62,089 bases of DNA, from positions 1-62,089 of the forward strand of contig QZJS01000031.1 in the NCBI GenBank assembly GCA_003597945.1, given 5' to 3'. Of the stretch, positions 1-8,454 are shown in pieces. The notes beneath the pieces are model-generated. The model had not been told where the DNA came from. It did no database searches and saw nothing but the letters and a program-made list of their open reading frames with translations. Source of the stretch: Desulfobacteraceae bacterium. GTDB taxonomy: Bacteria; Desulfobacterota; Desulfobacteria; Desulfobacterales; Desulfosalsimonadaceae. Both the position numbers and the translations under genes were made by a program. The first letter of the stretch is position 1; each line of letters starts with the position of its first letter.

Positions 1-174
1 GAGGCATTGGACAGACTTTGGTTCAATGGGCACGACATCAAAGGGACTGTTGATCCAGTCCCATAAGTTCCTGTATGTAAATAGATTCCAGCGTAAAAAG
101 GCCACCAGGTTCGACAGTGACCATCCGAACTTGGCTTTGAACCGAAGAAACTTGACCAGCAGAATAGCGATTCG
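1..174 (-). pseudogene. C-terminal remnant of an IS4-like transposase
   Basis: The minus strand is open for 58 codons, from an in-frame stop at 175-177 to the window edge. The peptide contains KFLRFKAKFGWSLSNLVAFL followed by RWNLFTYRNLWDWI, which resembles the helical C-terminal tail of IS4-type DDE transposases (a hydrophobic stretch, then LNLF and an aromatic/Leu tail). Further upstream on this strand (178-300) the frame is broken by stops and shows no DDE motif, so the 5' part of the gene is lost. The family call is from memory of the motif only; it could be another DDE family. Confidence 0.4.
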
Positions 175-542
175 CTATTGAAAGTGTATTTGCTTTCTTT
201 ATCGCAATATTAATCGGTATCCCAATCGCTTGTAAAAGAAAACGACCCGGATAGAAACGGCGTTGGGCACTGGCTGCGCTAAGAAATCGAATTTAAGGTA
301 AAAAGTAGCAGTCTCATGAAAATATTTTATCGACCGTCAGATAGATGTTGCCTGTTTGCGAGACATGGCGTCTTTTTCGGTAGAGCATTTCGTGGAGGTT
401 GATCCTGTCGTCAAGGATGGCATTAAGGTCTGCGCCATTAAAATATCCTGACATCAGACGCCGAAAATGGAGGATATTAAATGAAATCTATTGATTCCGA
501 GGCGTTGCGGATGTTTCAGTCTCAAATTGGTTTTTAAACCCG
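175..542. other. Gene-poor stretch between transposase remnant and hipBA
   Basis: No convincing gene was found. The only open frame of note is on the minus strand between stops at 488-490 and 314-316 (about 57 codons, first ATG at 454). It reads a hydrophilic peptide with the stretch GYFNGADLNAILDDRINLHE. It has no recognisable ribosome binding site and I do not recognise the sequence. The stretch is most simply explained as decayed mobile DNA next to the transposase tail. Confidence 0.3.
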
Positions 543-593
543 TTCGGGAATATATTGCTTTACAAGCGCATATTTTATGCTATTATTCCCGAA
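543..593 (+). promoter_or_regulatory. hipBA promoter bracketed by a perfect inverted repeat
   Basis: TTCGGGAATA (543-552) and its exact reverse complement TATTCCCGAA (584-593) form a 10-bp inverted repeat, centres 41 bp apart (about four helical turns). Between them lies a sigma70-like promoter: TTTACA (559-564), 16-bp spacer, TATTAT (581-586). HipB antitoxins autorepress by binding inverted repeats in their own promoter, so this is the likely HipB operator. A start near 593 would make the TTG at 555 untranscribed and supports a hipB start further down, at about 615. Confidence 0.6.
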
Positions 594-614
594 AAGGAAG
601 ATTTTAATCATGGG

Positions 615-866
615 GTGATCATTCGTAACAAAAAATTACCGGACGGGTTGATTTTATTTCCGGCGGATATGGGGAATGCGATACGGACCAAGCGCAAATC
701 GGATAACCTGACCCAGGCGGAAGCGGCGGCCCTGTGCGGCGTCGGCACGCGGTTTCTCGGCGAACTGGAACGCGGCAAAGACACGGCTCAGATCGGAAAA
801 GTGTTTCAGATTCTGCGGGGTCTGGGCCTGGAACTTCACGTCACGTCAAAGGGCGTTAGGCGCTGA
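615..866 (+). CDS. hipB: HipB-like XRE antitoxin and autorepressor
   Basis: Short helix-turn-helix protein that should neutralise HipA and repress its own operon. The HTH lies in the middle: MGNAIRTKRKSDNLTQAEAA is the first half, and GVGTRFLGELERGKDTAQ the recognition region. The frame is open from a TTG at 555, but the promoter at 559-586 would then lie inside the gene. The GTG at 615 (83 residues), downstream of GGAAG at 596-600, fits E. coli HipB, which starts about 15 residues before the HTH; ATG 669 is a third option. The stop overlaps the hipA start by one base (TGATG), so the two are translationally coupled. Family call is firm, start uncertain. Confidence 0.8.
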   Translation: MIIRNKKLPDGLILFPADMGNAIRTKRKSDNLTQAEAAALCGVGTRFLGELERGKDTAQIGKVFQILRGLGLELHVTSKGVRR

Positions 867-2110
867 TGGCGGCCCAGCTCTCGGTTTTTCTGGGCGACGA
901 TTACGTCGGCGTATTGTCCTGCGACAGACAGCAGCGGTTTTCGTTTCAATATAATCCGCAATGGATCGCCGGAAAAGATGCCGCGCCCCTGTCTCTCTCG
1001 TTGCCGGTTCAGGATGCCCCCTACGCGGATGATCAGGCCCGTCCTTTTTTTGTCAACCTGCTTCCGGAATCCGGCGTGCGGGAGGCGGTGGCCCGGAAAC
1101 TGGGAATTTCCCCCGGAAATGAATTCGCTCTGCTCGAAGCCCTCGGCGGCGAGTGCGCCGGCGCGGTCACCCTCCTTCCCGTGGACGCATACCCGGACAA
1201 AGGGTCCGGGTATCGTAAACTTTCGCCGGATGAGTTCCATGCCATCATCCGGGAGCTTCCTAAAAAACCGTTTCTTGCCGGTGAAGACGGCATCCGGCTC
1301 TCACTGGCCGGCGCTCAGAACAAGCTGCCCGTCTATCTGAGAGATGACCATGTTTTTCTCCCTCTGGGCGCGTCTCCGAGTTCTCATATTGTCAAACCCG
1401 ATATTGACGGCATCCATGGAAGCGTCCGCAATGAGGCGTTTTGCATGGCTCTGGCCAAAAGGATGGGCGTAAATGTCCCGGATGTGAATGTAATGAAGAC
1501 CCCGGATGAGGTGTACGTGGTGGCCCGTTATGATCGGTTTAATGATGCAAACGGCGATATCCGACGCATTCACCAGGAAGATGTCTGCCAAGCCCTGGGC
1601 CTTCTGCCCGGAACCAAGTATGAAGCCGAAGGGGGGCCTTCACTCGCGGATTGTTTTACCCTTATTGACCGCGCTTCATCCAGCCCGGCCCTTGATCGAA
1701 AAGCCCTTCTCCATTGGGTGGTCTTCAATTATCTTATACACAATGCCGATGCCCACGCCAAAAACCTTTCGTTGCTCCTGACGTCTGATGAAGTCCGGCT
1801 CGCGCCGTTTTATGATCTGATGTGCACCGGGGTATATGAGGGCATCAACAGAAGACTGGCGATGAAAATCGGCAATGAGAACCGGCCGGAGTGGATTCAG
1901 TCGCGCCATTGGACCCGGATGGCTGACAATGTGTCCATCCGGCCCGGCTTTGTTTTGCAAACCCTGCGGGATATGGCGAATCGAATGGAGAATGCCGCCC
2001 AGCTATTGGCGGCGGAGCAACAGGCCCGGTGGGGGCCGGCCTCAATTATACCGAGGATTTTAAGGATTATTTCAAGGCAGGTAAAACACTCAACATCAAT
2101 CGCCGGGTAA
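866..2110 (+). CDS. hipA: HipA serine/threonine kinase toxin
   Basis: HipA-family kinase toxin of 414 residues. E. coli HipA phosphorylates glutamyl-tRNA synthetase and drives persistence; the target here is not known. Visible motifs: RLSLAGAQNKLPV (the serine and glycine loop region corresponding to Ser150 of E. coli), SHIVKPDI (ATP lysine), VVARYDR, the catalytic HNADAHAKNLSLL and the metal-binding PFYDLM. Length and motif order match full-length HipA, and all key residues are present, so the toxin should be active. It is coupled to hipB by a one-base overlap. The pair sits between two transposase remnants, consistent with acquisition by mobile DNA. Confidence 0.9.
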   Translation: MAAQLSVFLGDDYVGVLSCDRQQRFSFQYNPQWIAGKDAAPLSLSLPVQDAPYADDQARPFFVNLLPESGVREAVARKLGISPGNEFALLEALGGECAGAVTLLPVDAYPDKGSGYRKLSPDEFHAIIRELPKKPFLAGEDGIRLSLAGAQNKLPVYLRDDHVFLPLGASPSSHIVKPDIDGIHGSVRNEAFCMALAKRMGVNVPDVNVMKTPDEVYVVARYDRFNDANGDIRRIHQEDVCQALGLLPGTKYEAEGGPSLADCFTLIDRASSSPALDRKALLHWVVFNYLIHNADAHAKNLSLLLTSDEVRLAPFYDLMCTGVYEGINRRLAMKIGNENRPEWIQSRHWTRMADNVSIRPGFVLQTLRDMANRMENAAQLLAAEQQARWGPASIIPRILRIISRQVKHSTSIAG

Positions 2111-2189
2111 ATCGGGATTTTGGAACGCACTTATACCGACCCGAAGCAGTGGAGTCTCCTGGAAACCTATGTGCAATCTTGCCTTACCT

Positions 2190-2330
2190 TCACATCTGCT
2201 CTCCCCGGTTCGGAATATGGGTGGTCAGTTGGGCCAGCCAGTCCAGTGCGTCAAAGATTTTAGATAACCGGGAGGCAATCCATTTTTCGATGCCGTGACG
2301 GGCCTCCAGATTTTCATAGGTGATGATGGG
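2190..2330 (-). pseudogene. Internal fragment of an IS91-like (Y2) transposase
   Basis: On the minus strand, in the same frame as and directly after the stop of the acyl-CoA synthetase (2331-2333), a 46-codon open stretch ends at a stop at 2190-2192. Its last part reads FDALDWLAQLTTHIPNRGEQ. This resembles the conserved block found just before the YYG motif in IS91-type Y2 transposases. There is no start codon, catalytic tyrosine or flanking sequence, so it is a fossil. The remaining 2111-2189 shows no gene. Confidence 0.5.
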
Positions 2331-4340
2331 TTATTGATACAGCGCATTGATCTCATTGTCGTATTTTTCATAGATGACCTTGCGCTTCATTTTCTGGGTC
2401 GGCGTCAGTTCGCCGGTTTCTTCGCTGAAGGCGCCGGGAAGCAGGCGGAATTTTTTGATCTGTTCATACCGGGCCAGGTTTTCGTTGACGTGATCCACCC
2501 GCTCCTGGAAAAAGCTTAATATCTCGGGCGATCGGATCAGATCCGCATTGCCGTTATGCGAAATCCCCTTCTGTCGGGCCAGTTCCTTTAGCAGGTCGAA
2601 CTGGGGTACGATCAGGGCCGTGAGATAATTACGGCCGTCGCCGATAACGCAGGCCTGGTCAATATACATGTCCATGATCAGGGCCATTTCAATGGGCTGG
2701 GGGGCGATGTTTTTGCCGCCCGAGGTGACCAGAAGCGATTTTTTCCGGTCTGTGATCCGAAGCATGCCGTCTTCATCCAATTCCCCGATATCGCCGGTTT
2801 TAAAAAATCCGTCTTCGGTGAATTCTTCACGGGTTTTTTCCTTCTGGTTGAAGTAGCCGGTTTCCAGGGAAAAGACCTGGGGGCCCTTTACCAGTACTTC
2901 ACCGTCTTCGGCGATTTTGATTTCCGTATCCTTGCAGGGCCGCCCCACGCATCCGGGTTTGATGATAAACCGGGGCGATATCAGCTTGGACACCACCATC
3001 ATTTTCATCGTTCCTTTAAACGTTTTAAACGGGCACTGGCCGCTTCCCTGCAAGACGATCATGGTATCCACGAGCCATTCAAGGGCTTTTTTGTAGATCC
3101 ATTTGTCCGGTAGGGGATCGACAAACACGGGGGAGTTGGAGGTGATGGCCGAGGTGGTTTCAGTCAAACCGTATCCTTCGGTGATGGTGATGTTCATGGA
3201 GCGAAAAAATTTGGTGATTTCTTTGGGCAGGGCTGCGCCGCCGGAGCCGGCCACCACCAGCCGGTCAAAGCCGATAACCTTCCGGATTTTATCATAGACC
3301 CTGGCATTGGCAATGGCGAATTTTATTCCCAGGGCCGGCGGCATGGGCTTGCCGGCAATCAGATGGTCTGAAGCCTGATCGCCCACGGCCATGGCCCAGT
3401 CAAACGCTTTTTTCTTAGCGCCGGTCAATTTCTGGCCGTGCAGCCGGACCGCCTCATAGATTTTTTCATACAACCGGGGGATGGACAGCAGTATGTTGGG
3501 CCGGACATCCAAAAGATCCTGCTGGATGGTTTTGATGCTCTGTGCAAAATTTATGGTGGTGCCGATGGCCATCTGCAAGTGATAATCGGTGGTTCGGCCC
3601 ATGATATGACACAACGGCAGAAAGCTCAGGCTCTCCAGCCGGATCCCGCGTTCAATGATTTTCTGGAGCAGGGGCGTGCTCATGAGCACATCCGTCTGGG
3701 CCGCAAAATTGGCATGGCTCAGCACCACCCCTTTTGGATTGCCGGTGGTGCCCGACGTATAAATAATGGCCCCGGTGTCGCTGCTTTTCAGGGCTTTGCG
3801 TCTTTTCTCAAATTCTCCAATCGCGGATGAAGAAGCCGCGCCTTTTTGCATCAGGTGGTCGTAATCGATAACGCAGGTATCGGGCGGGTTGTTCACCGGC
3901 GACATGCAGACGATAAATTCCAGGGAAGGCACTTGGGCTTTAACGCGAAAGGCCTGGTCCATGAGGTCCATGTCTCCGGCAATGATGGCCTTTGCGCCGC
4001 AGTCATTGAGAATAAAGGCAAGCTGGGCGTCGGTGCTGGTCGGATAAATGGGCACGCCGATGCCGCCGGCCCCCTGGATGGCCTGGTCGCAAATGACCCA
4101 GCGGGGCCGGTTATGGGCAAACAGGCCGATGCGATCGTTTTTTTCAATCCCCGTTTTAATAAGCCCGGCTCCCAGACCCCGGGCCTCATCAGCCGCCCGG
4201 CCCCAGGTGATATCGATCCATTCCGAACAGGGCGCGCCGTTTTTCAGTTTGGCCCGCATGAATACGTCGTTTTCAAATCGTTTCGCATGGGTGAAAAACA
4301 GTCCGCACTGGGTCTCTTCCGTTTGATACGCGTAGGCCAC
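2331..4340 (-). CDS. Long-chain fatty acid-CoA ligase (AMP-forming)
   Basis: Activates long-chain fatty acids with ATP and CoA in the cytoplasm or at the inner membrane, feeding beta-oxidation or lipid synthesis. 669 residues. ANL-superfamily motifs in order: IIYTSGTTGNPKGVVLSHAN (P-loop, around residue 200), GYGLTETTSA, and TGDIGELDEDGMLRITDRKK near the C-terminus, followed by a PTQKMKRK-type catalytic lysine region. The size and the insert between motifs match the eukaryotic-like FAA1/FadD15 long form. The start is GTG with AAAGGAG seven bases upstream. It is downstream of and separate from the 3D lipoprotein gene. An 8-bp inverted repeat upstream may be an operator. Confidence 0.9.
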   Translation of the reverse strand: MAYAYQTEETQCGLFFTHAKRFENDVFMRAKLKNGAPCSEWIDITWGRAADEARGLGAGLIKTGIEKNDRIGLFAHNRPRWVICDQAIQGAGGIGVPIYPTSTDAQLAFILNDCGAKAIIAGDMDLMDQAFRVKAQVPSLEFIVCMSPVNNPPDTCVIDYDHLMQKGAASSSAIGEFEKRRKALKSSDTGAIIYTSGTTGNPKGVVLSHANFAAQTDVLMSTPLLQKIIERGIRLESLSFLPLCHIMGRTTDYHLQMAIGTTINFAQSIKTIQQDLLDVRPNILLSIPRLYEKIYEAVRLHGQKLTGAKKKAFDWAMAVGDQASDHLIAGKPMPPALGIKFAIANARVYDKIRKVIGFDRLVVAGSGGAALPKEITKFFRSMNITITEGYGLTETTSAITSNSPVFVDPLPDKWIYKKALEWLVDTMIVLQGSGQCPFKTFKGTMKMMVVSKLISPRFIIKPGCVGRPCKDTEIKIAEDGEVLVKGPQVFSLETGYFNQKEKTREEFTEDGFFKTGDIGELDEDGMLRITDRKKSLLVTSGGKNIAPQPIEMALIMDMYIDQACVIGDGRNYLTALIVPQFDLLKELARQKGISHNGNADLIRSPEILSFFQERVDHVNENLARYEQIKKFRLLPGAFSEETGELTPTQKMKRKVIYEKYDNEINALYQ

Positions 4341-4384
4341 GGGGTTCTCCTTTGTTTATAAAGTATTGTTTATAGTTACGATAT

Positions 4385-4413
4385 TTGATATTAAATTGAT
4401 GTAAAAATATCAA
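4385..4413. promoter_or_regulatory. Inverted repeat in the acyl-CoA synthetase promoter region
   Basis: TTGATATT (4385-4392) and AATATCAA (4406-4413) are perfect 8-bp inverted arms with a 13-bp AT-rich spacer, 45 bp upstream of the GTG start. Read on the minus strand the arms also provide TTGATA and TATCAA at 17-bp spacing, a plausible -35/-10 pair. A repressor bound to the repeat would block the promoter. The regulator is not identifiable here; TetR or FadR-type fatty-acid regulators are typical candidates. Confidence 0.45.
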
Positions 4414-4488
4414 TAAAAAATAATACCGATAAAAAGAGTGCCATATAAAATCAATCAGCCTGCAAAACGTGTCCGACATAAAAATCCT

Positions 4489-5034
4489 TCACTCCCGATA
4501 AATATCCACCATGACATGTTTTACGCCCCAGTGCAGGGCGTCCGAATGGGAGTCGAAATAAAGGTCGAGGCGGTCCGGGCCGGTGATGGCGGATCCGCGG
4601 TCCTCGACGCGGCCGTAGCCCCAGCCGTGGACGTACATGCGGGTGCCGAAGGGATGATATTTGGTGTCCGCGGCAATGGTGCCGTCACGGGCGAACCAGA
4701 GCCAGGGAAAGACCAGACGGAAGGGAAGCATCCAGGGCCGCCGGATGGTATCCCATGAAACCAGGCCGGGCTGGGGTTCCCGGGTTTTGGTGCCGGATGC
4801 GGTCAGGCCCGAATAAGGTCTGCCTTTGCTTGGTCCGACGCTGACATAACGGTTCCAGAAGTCGAACTTAAGGCATTTCCAGGATCCCCGCTCCCAGCCG
4901 CAGCACTGGCCGCAGTCGCAGTAGCCCGTGGCTTTCATGGTGCGCGTGGTTTTTGACGGGCCGCAGCCGGACAGCGAAAATCCGAAAATCAGGAGGCAGG
5001 CTATGATTCGGGTGATGTGTGAAATACCGTTCAT
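4489..5034 (-). CDS. 3D-domain lipoprotein
   Basis: 181 residues. A hydrophobic signal followed by a lipobox ending in SLSGC (cysteine near residue 24) predicts lipidation. The C-terminal half carries a 3D domain (named for three conserved aspartates), a double-psi beta-barrel related to lytic transglycosylase MltA: YHPFGTRMYVHGWGYGRVED, then DRLDLYFDSHSDAL with the aspartates. Between the signal and this domain are a GYCDCGQCCGW cysteine cluster and a TASGTKT stretch. A role in peptidoglycan cleavage is likely by family, not demonstrated. It is a stand-alone gene. Confidence 0.75.
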   Translation of the reverse strand: MNGISHITRIIACLLIFGFSLSGCGPSKTTRTMKATGYCDCGQCCGWERGSWKCLKFDFWNRYVSVGPSKGRPYSGLTASGTKTREPQPGLVSWDTIRRPWMLPFRLVFPWLWFARDGTIAADTKYHPFGTRMYVHGWGYGRVEDRGSAITGPDRLDLYFDSHSDALHWGVKHVMVDIYRE

Positions 5035-5182
5035 TTTGACTCCCGTCGCCCGTCTGTTTCGGCATTCCGGTCTATTTTAATGCGGGGTATTATTCCCGCG
5101 TGCGGGAGCATCGATACATTTGAATCCGTTGTATTTCTAATAATTGTCGCGTTTATCAGAACAAAACCATTGATCATCACTG

Positions 5183-6364
5183 TCACGTCCATCTCCCCGG
5201 AATCACGGTCTTGCAGTGTTTGCAGATGTTTTTTTCAAGATCATAGGTTTTGATCAGATATCCCTGGCGTTCAATGAGAAGTTTGCCGCAGTGGTGGCAA
5301 TAGGTGTGATTTCCCTCATGGCCGGGCACATTGCCCACATAGACGTAGCGAATCCCTTTCTTCATGGCGAATTGCCGGAATTCCGTAAGCGTGGCCACGG
5401 GTGTGGGCGGGAGCCGGTCGAGCTTGTATCTGGGGAAAAACCGCAGGAGATGAAGGGGATAATCCGGGCCGAGGTTTTCGATGATCCAGCGGCACATTGC
5501 GGAAAATATTTCCGGATCATCCACATATCCCGGCACCATCAGGGTGGTTATTTCAAAGTGAACGTTTCGTTTGTGCAGGGCTTTAAAGGTTTCTAAGACC
5601 GGACCCAGACGGCCGCCGTTCAGCTTCCGATAGACATCATCTGAAAAACATTTGAGGTTGATGTTGGCCGCGTCCAGGACGTCGCACAGGACATCCAGGG
5701 GTGCGGGATTGATGTAGCCGTTTGAAATCCAGAGGTTGTATAACCCCTTTTCGTGGGCGACCCGGGCCGTATCGATCATGTATTCAAAATAGGAAATGGC
5801 CTCGGAATAGGTATAGGCAACGGCTTCGGCTTTGACTTCTATGGCTTTTTCCACCACCTGGGCCGGGAACAGCTCATAGGTGCGAAGGGATTCGGGATAG
5901 ACCTGGGAAATTTCCCAGTTCTGGCAGTTAAGGCATCGGAAATTGCAGCCGGCCGCGGCAATGGAGAGATTGGTGGATCGCGGGTGAAAATGGAAAAGGG
6001 GTTTTTTCTCCACCGGGTCGATGTTCACCGAGCAGGGATTGCCGTAGGCAAGGGAATATAATTTGCCGTTGATATTGACTTTGGACCGGCAGATGCCCCG
6101 GTCCTGTTTTTCCAGAACGCAGCCGTGCGGACAGATGCCGCAGACCACGCTCTGATCGGGCAACCGATGATAGTCAAACGCCTCTTTGGACCATTTCCAG
6201 GGATGCCGCGGCGCATCGCCTTTAAAAATCACGCCGGTGACGTCATCGGGACCGGCTTTTTGCAGCAGGCCCCTGACGCCGGCCAGTGCAGGGCCGGGAA
6301 GGGCTGCCGTGCACACGGCAGCCGCACCGGAAACAAGAAATCGTCTTCGGGTCAGTTGGTTCAT
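5183..6364 (-). CDS. amrS: AmmeMemoRadiSam radical SAM enzyme with a Tat-like signal
   Basis: Radical SAM enzyme of the AmmeMemoRadiSam system; the reaction is unknown. The start at 6364 overlaps the stop of the previous gene as ATGA; a longer frame from 6430 adds 22 unlikely residues. From 6364 the protein has 393 residues and begins with a twin-arginine-type signal: LTRRRFLVSG, a hydrophobic stretch, and ALA-G. The core has CNFRCLNC (CxxxCxxC for the 4Fe-4S cluster). An N-terminal CGICPHGC plus GICRS cluster and a C-terminal zinc-ribbon-like pair (YCHHCG, CKHC) add further cysteines. Export of a radical SAM enzyme would be surprising. Last gene of a three-gene operon with 4- and 17-base overlaps. 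Confidence 0.85.
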   Translation of the reverse strand: MNQLTRRRFLVSGAAAVCTAALPGPALAGVRGLLQKAGPDDVTGVIFKGDAPRHPWKWSKEAFDYHRLPDQSVVCGICPHGCVLEKQDRGICRSKVNINGKLYSLAYGNPCSVNIDPVEKKPLFHFHPRSTNLSIAAAGCNFRCLNCQNWEISQVYPESLRTYELFPAQVVEKAIEVKAEAVAYTYSEAISYFEYMIDTARVAHEKGLYNLWISNGYINPAPLDVLCDVLDAANINLKCFSDDVYRKLNGGRLGPVLETFKALHKRNVHFEITTLMVPGYVDDPEIFSAMCRWIIENLGPDYPLHLLRFFPRYKLDRLPPTPVATLTEFRQFAMKKGIRYVYVGNVPGHEGNHTYCHHCGKLLIERQGYLIKTYDLEKNICKHCKTVIPGRWT

Positions 6365-8454
6365 GATGGTCTCGCATACATCAGGCCGGCGCTGATCAGT
6401 TTCAATCCCGCCAGGCAGAGCGTGGTCCATATGATGCCGATATACGGAATCAGGATCACGCTGGTGATCAGGGTCCCGGCGGCCGCGCCGATGAGATCGG
6501 CGGAAAACGCCTGGATCACACCGGATTTTTTGTCCCCGCGCAGATACAGGGCCACGGGCATTTGAATGCCGCAGGCCGCGGACATGGATAATCCTAAAAT
6601 CAGAAAGGCGGCGGGCGGCAGCCGGTCACCGGCATAAGTGATCAAAAACAAAAACACCAGCAGCAGGGCCATGAGCGCGCCGTCGGCAATAATGAGAATT
6701 TTCGCGCCGTGCGCGCGGATCCGGTGCCCGAACATGGCGCCGGGCAGCAACCCGGCAAGAAATACCGTCACGATCCATCCAATCTGTTCGTAAATATAGC
6801 CGAAAAGGATCTGGAATGCAAATATGATCAGAATCTGGCTTCCCATGAGCACGCAGCCGGTTGAAAACAGGACGAATTCCTCACGGGAGCTCCGGGCCAG
6901 GTAGATGCTGAAAAACAAAGCCAGGGTCACCAGAAATCCAGTGGGAGATGTGGAAAACCGGGCAAACCAGTCCTTATACATCAGCCGCATCAGGTGGGGT
7001 GAAAAATCGCGGTTCAAAGGCGCGTCGATATTGACGTGTTCATAGAGATAGGCCGTGCGATCGGCGGTGACATTGCCGTGAAATAATCCGTGAATGTAGT
7101 CGGTTTGGATGTTTTTAACATCCAGAAGGGCCACGATGTCAGTATCCGGCGCAAAATCCGCGCAGAGAAAATGGATTTTTTCGCCGGGCAGCAGGGCCAC
7201 ATGCTTGAAATGTTTTTTGGCGGTGTTCCGGAGAGAGGCGATTTTAACGGCCTGTTCATCCCGGATGTAATTGTCGAATCCGGTGACCGAAAAGGAAAGA
7301 ATGCCGCCGTCACCGAGCCGGGTTTTGGCAATGTTGAAAAATGCATCCGTGAAAAACCGGTTGATCTGAAAGGTGTCGGGCTCGGGAAGGCTTAAGATCA
7401 AGGCGTCATAGGTTGTTTCCGTAAGGTAAAGCCAGGCCCGTCCGTCCTCATGGATCCGGGTAAGTCCGGAAAGATTTTCTAAAAAACCGAAGGCAAACGC
7501 CGCATCAGAAAGCACGGGATCGATTTCCACGTAATCCACGAAGGCCGGCCGGTGTTTGGCGACCTCGGCCATCATGCCCCCCTGGGCCGAAATCAGGAGC
7601 ACGCCATTGACGGATGGCAACTGGGAAAGGGGGTAATGGACCGATTCTTCGGCAAGTGCCGTGTCGGCGCCGGCCATGACCGGTTTTCCGTCAAGATACA
7701 GGGTGTGCTGTTTTCGATCCGAATAAACGGCGATCCTGCCGTAGCGGGACTCCTGGTAGTAGGAAAGGGTCATGCCGGGCGGGGTCAGGGAGCCTTTTTC
7801 AAGGGCCATGCCCGCTGCCAGGGCGAACAGGCAGACAGCGCCGGCAATGGCCATGGTTGTTTTCGGCCGGGACCCATGAGCTAAAACAACCATGGCCAGA
7901 TAGAGCAGGGGGAGATGGGCGATGCAGAGCGCCTGGAACGGCGTGACCCATGCCACCAGGGCAAAGGAAAACAGTATCCCGCCGAGGGTGTCGCCGATAT
8001 TGTCGGCAATATAGACCCGGGTTCCGGAAAAGGACGGCAGGATATTACGGGCCGTCACCAGGCTGTAGGGCAGCGCAAATCCCAGCAGCAGGCCGTACGG
8101 GACAATGGTCAGGAAGGCATAGGCAAAGGTCGAGTAGAATCCGGCGGAACTGCCGTAAATAAAAAAGACGTCGCGGAAATAGCGGATCATCAGCAGTTCA
8201 AGGGGAGCCATGACGATCAGGCCCACGGAAATCAATGCCAGGCGGAGCAGGGAGGCTTTTTTGCCGGCGGCCCGTGCCATAAACGTGCCCATGCCGCCAA
8301 GGAGCAGCCAGTTGAACAGGATCAGGGCAATGACGAATTCATTGCCGTTAAACTGGGTCAGAAATTCCCGGATGACGACGATCTGGGTGACAACCGACGC
8401 GATCCCCGTGGCAATGACGATAAAGCGGATATGCCGGTCAGCGCTTTTCTTCAA
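6361..8454 (-). CDS. Membrane-embedded spermidine-synthase-like protein
   Basis: 697 residues: about six to seven membrane helices (residues 10-220), a soluble Rossmann-like domain of the spermidine synthase type (about 225-450, with a YYQESRYGRIAVY start and DYVEIDPVLSDAAFAF, where aminopropyltransferases bind nucleotide), then six more helices (about 475-695). This is the fused-membrane arrangement often annotated as MFS/spermidine synthase. Whether it makes a polyamine is unknown. The only start in frame is TTG at 8454, inside the upstream gene (17-base overlap). It overlaps the radical SAM gene by 4 bases, so all three genes are translationally coupled. Confidence 0.75.
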   Translation of the reverse strand: MKKSADRHIRFIVIATGIASVVTQIVVIREFLTQFNGNEFVIALILFNWLLLGGMGTFMARAAGKKASLLRLALISVGLIVMAPLELLMIRYFRDVFFIYGSSAGFYSTFAYAFLTIVPYGLLLGFALPYSLVTARNILPSFSGTRVYIADNIGDTLGGILFSFALVAWVTPFQALCIAHLPLLYLAMVVLAHGSRPKTTMAIAGAVCLFALAAGMALEKGSLTPPGMTLSYYQESRYGRIAVYSDRKQHTLYLDGKPVMAGADTALAEESVHYPLSQLPSVNGVLLISAQGGMMAEVAKHRPAFVDYVEIDPVLSDAAFAFGFLENLSGLTRIHEDGRAWLYLTETTYDALILSLPEPDTFQINRFFTDAFFNIAKTRLGDGGILSFSVTGFDNYIRDEQAVKIASLRNTAKKHFKHVALLPGEKIHFLCADFAPDTDIVALLDVKNIQTDYIHGLFHGNVTADRTAYLYEHVNIDAPLNRDFSPHLMRLMYKDWFARFSTSPTGFLVTLALFFSIYLARSSREEFVLFSTGCVLMGSQILIIFAFQILFGYIYEQIGWIVTVFLAGLLPGAMFGHRIRAHGAKILIIADGALMALLLVFLFLITYAGDRLPPAAFLILGLSMSAACGIQMPVALYLRGDKKSGVIQAFSADLIGAAAGTLITSVILIPYIGIIWTTLCLAGLKLISAGLMYARPS

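Noticed and set aside
5183-6430. Start of the radical SAM gene at 6430
   Set aside because: The extra 22 residues would hide the Tat-like signal, while ATG 6364 overlaps the previous stop as ATGA.
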